From NCBI GenBank assembly GCA_027457185.1, contig DAIDTN010000078.1, positions 1 to 6,480 of the forward strand: DNA of 6,480 nt, given 5' to 3'. A model generated the notes under the pieces. The model was not told the DNA's origin. It worked only from the letters and a program-made list of their open reading frames with translations, and did no database searches. Positions within the stretch are counted from its first letter, which is position 1, and the number at the start of each line of letters is the position of its first letter. This DNA is from Burkholderiales bacterium (GTDB taxonomy: Bacteria > Pseudomonadota > Gammaproteobacteria > Burkholderiales > SG8-39). Below are positions 4,570 through 6,480 of this stretch, piece after piece. Both the position numbers and the translations under genes were made by a program.

Positions 4570-6480
4570 ATGGGCACAAAACAGGAAATCATCGGTTCGC
4601 TGGGCGAGAAGCAGTTGCTCCTGCCGGGCCTGGTGCAAAGCGGCCTCGCGGCCAACGACAGGGTTAAATACTATTTCACGCTGCTGCAGCTGGCGCGGGA
4701 ACAGTGCGAGCAGCCAGCGCCGAATCCGCCAGATTTGCAGCGCGAGCGCGAGGCGAGCGGCGTCGCCGATACCGAGTTCGACGGCGTGATCGCGGCGAGC
4801 CGCGGCCTGCCGGGGGGGCGCTGCCGTATACCCGGGGCTGCGGCGCTGCTGGGTCGCGTGCTGGACTGCCTGAAGGGGATGCTGGCGCCGGTCGAGCTGG
4901 CGCAGGAGCTTGGCCTGGAGAGCGGCGCGGACGAGTACCGCAAGCGGTTCGCAGCGGTGACCAAGCTCGCGCGCGGCGTACGCAAGGACCTTCTGCCGGC
5001 AGGGCTGATTGCGGCTCTGACGTCCGGCGAGCGCAAGCGCGGCGACACGGCGCACCTGCTGGTGATGGACCTGCACAAGGCCTTGAACCGGCTGCAGGGG
5101 GAGTTGTCGCGCGAGAGCGTGGAAGGTGCGCGCGTCTACGGCCTGCGCGCACAGGAAAAGGAACTGGTGCGCGCGTTCATGCGCGGCCTGAACTCGACCC
5201 AGGCGCTCAAGCTTGACCATCCGGGTCTGGGCACCACGGCCACCCTGAACGGCAGGCAGCTGGTGCTGCAGAACGACATCGGCACTACCGACGCGCATGT
5301 GCTGGTGGTGCACGTCGAGGGGCTTATCGCCACCGTCACCTATTCCGACGTGCACCTGGAACGGCTGCTGTTCTTTCAGAGCATGTTCGAAAAATTCGCG
5401 GTCGAATGGGAGGAAACCCGCTCGCGCCGCGAAAGTGGGTTGAACCAGGGCGGCATCTACCACCTGTGCATTGGCAGCTACAAGGCGCGCGATCGCGAAC
5501 AGCTTGTGCAATACCTGGCCTTTCTCGGTTCGCGCCTGGTGTTCCTGATCGACTGGAACCGCGCGCGCAAGCGCCTGCGCGCCTTCGTGCGCAAGCGCGA
5601 CGGCATCGTGGTGCTCAAATGGGCGGCGGACAACGGCTACGGCCATATGGCTTTTCTCAAGGTCGGCGGTGACGTGCTGATCTACGACGCGATGCAGTTT
5701 GCGATCAAGGGGGCGCCGCGCTTCGGCGAGGACCTGCGCGACATGCTCGGCCGGGAGCGCGCGCTGGCGTTCCTGAAATTCGTCGTGCGCACCTGCGCCG
5801 AGGGCGTGCTAACGGCCAAGCCCGATTCGCTGATTCGCGACGAGGTGCGGGCCGAGCTGGCGAACTACTTCCACAGCGCCGAGCGCGACCTGTTCGACCT
5901 GGCTTGCGAGCATGCGGCGCTGCTGGTCGAACTCGCTTCGGGCGTGCGCGACGGCGTGCTGCAACTGCAGCTCGCTGGTGCCAACGGGGCTTTCGCGCGC
6001 ATCGCCGGGCGCGCCAAAGCCTGGGAAACAGCAGCCGACAGTCTGCTCAACCAAGTGCGCGCCGCGGTCGACCATTCCGCCGGGGCGGTGTTTTTCAAGG
6101 TGCTGCTGGAGGCGGCGGACGACGTTGCCGACAGCCTGGAGGAAGCGGCATTCAATTTCACCCTGTTCCCGCCGCGCAACGCGCCCGGGGACGCGCATGG
6201 GCGTCTGCGCGTGCTCGCCGACCTGCTGGTGAGCGGGGCGCAGGAATACCTGAAGGCGCTGACCACCGCGCGCTACGTGCGCCGCGGCGGCGATCGCGAT
6301 GACATGCGCGATTTTCTCGAGGCGGTGCACCGCATCACCACGGTGGAGCACGAAAGCGACCAGGCGCAGCGCTCGATCAAATCCGCCTTGCTCGCGTCGG
6401 AAAGCGATGCGCGCGGCCTGTTCGTGGTGGCTGAAGTCGCGCGCAATCTGGAAGAGGCGGCCGACGCCCTGATGCACAGC
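4570..6480 (+). CDS. Large protein with C-terminal PhoU-like DUF47 domain (3' end outside window)
   Basis: The frame is open for 637 codons to the window edge with no stop. Residues 1-220 look mostly helical and are unrecognised; 221-410 look alpha/beta, with QNDIGTTDAHVLVVHVEG at 234-251 and LVFLIDWNRARKRLR at 323-337, also unrecognised. From about 434 (FHSAERDLFDLACEHAA) to the edge the sequence follows the DUF47/PhoU-like fold, with four E/DxxxD motifs of the type that bind metal clusters in PhoU: E486-D490, D517-D521, E593-D597 and E628-D632. DUF47 proteins are cytoplasmic partners of Pit-type phosphate transporters, so a phosphate or metal-linked role is possible but not shown; any permease would lie beyond the edge. 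There is no signal peptide or clear membrane segment. A seven-G run at 4812-4818 leaves the frame intact. An FNR-type box upstream suggests induction at low oxygen. The DUF47 assignment is good, overall function unknown. Confidence 0.85.
   Translation, partial: MGTKQEIIGSLGEKQLLLPGLVQSGLAANDRVKYYFTLLQLAREQCEQPAPNPPDLQREREASGVADTEFDGVIAASRGLPGGRCRIPGAAALLGRVLDCLKGMLAPVELAQELGLESGADEYRKRFAAVTKLARGVRKDLLPAGLIAALTSGERKRGDTAHLLVMDLHKALNRLQGELSRESVEGARVYGLRAQEKELVRAFMRGLNSTQALKLDHPGLGTTATLNGRQLVLQNDIGTTDAHVLVVHVEGLIATVTYSDVHLERLLFFQSMFEKFAVEWEETRSRRESGLNQGGIYHLCIGSYKARDREQLVQYLAFLGSRLVFLIDWNRARKRLRAFVRKRDGIVVLKWAADNGYGHMAFLKVGGDVLIYDAMQFAIKGAPRFGEDLRDMLGRERALAFLKFVVRTCAEGVLTAKPDSLIRDEVRAELANYFHSAERDLFDLACEHAALLVELASGVRDGVLQLQLAGANGAFARIAGRAKAWETAADSLLNQVRAAVDHSAGAVFFKVLLEAADDVADSLEEAAFNFTLFPPRNAPGDAHGRLRVLADLLVSGAQEYLKALTTARYVRRGGDRDDMRDFLEAVHRITTVEHESDQAQRSIKSALLASESDARGLFVVAEVARNLEEAADALMHS

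Noticed and set aside
4812..4818. Seven-G run in the DUF47 gene as a frameshift
   Set aside because: The same frame reads plausible protein on both sides of the run and stays open to the window edge, so no shift is needed.
4285..5646. 453-codon open frame on the minus strand, opposite the DUF47 gene
   Set aside because: It is antisense to the DUF47 gene, with Gln/Arg/His-rich, low-information translation. The plus frame carries recognisable domain motifs.

Overview
The window looks like chromosomal DNA of a GC-rich proteobacterium. A betaproteobacterium is most likely, judging from codon use, the single-chain NrdJ of about 966 residues, and an envelope protein that combines a CX11C helical motif with a glycine zipper, a motif style common in that class. 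This placement is an inference from protein style, not from a marker gene. I see no mobile element, CRISPR array, rRNA or tRNA.

Layout, left to right. (1) Positions 1-264, minus strand: the N-terminal 88 residues of an Ldh_2-type (malate/L-lactate/sulfolactate dehydrogenase family) NAD(P)H-dependent oxidoreductase, cut by the window edge. (2) A 284-base divergent gap, with a plausible sigma70 promoter for the gene to its right. (3) Positions 549-1157, plus strand: a small exported protein with a signal peptide, a two-cysteine helical segment, a CxxCG motif and a glycine-zipper (2TM) segment. (4) A 46-base convergent gap. (5) Positions 1204-4104, minus strand: a complete adenosylcobalamin-dependent (class II) ribonucleotide reductase, nrdJ, with all recognisable active-site residues, two tandem copies of a TSCPD-type domain and a cysteine-rich C-terminal tail. 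(6) A 465-base divergent gap with an A/T-rich stretch in front of nrdJ, a 10-bp perfect inverted repeat in its middle, and an FNR/Anr-type box 80 bases before the next gene. (7) Positions 4570 to the right edge, plus strand: 637 residues of an open gene whose C-terminal third is a PhoU-like DUF47 domain with all four E/DxxxD metal-site motifs, joined to about 430 N-terminal residues that I do not recognise.

The genes do not form one operon: the order is divergent, convergent, divergent. One functional thread is visible. NrdJ makes deoxyribonucleotides without needing oxygen, and the DUF47 gene carries an FNR-type box placed as in a class II activated promoter, so the right half suggests a lifestyle with oxygen-limited growth. 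The most interesting object is the DUF47 protein: this domain is normally a stand-alone protein of about 210 residues partnering a Pit phosphate permease, but here it ends a protein at least three times that long.
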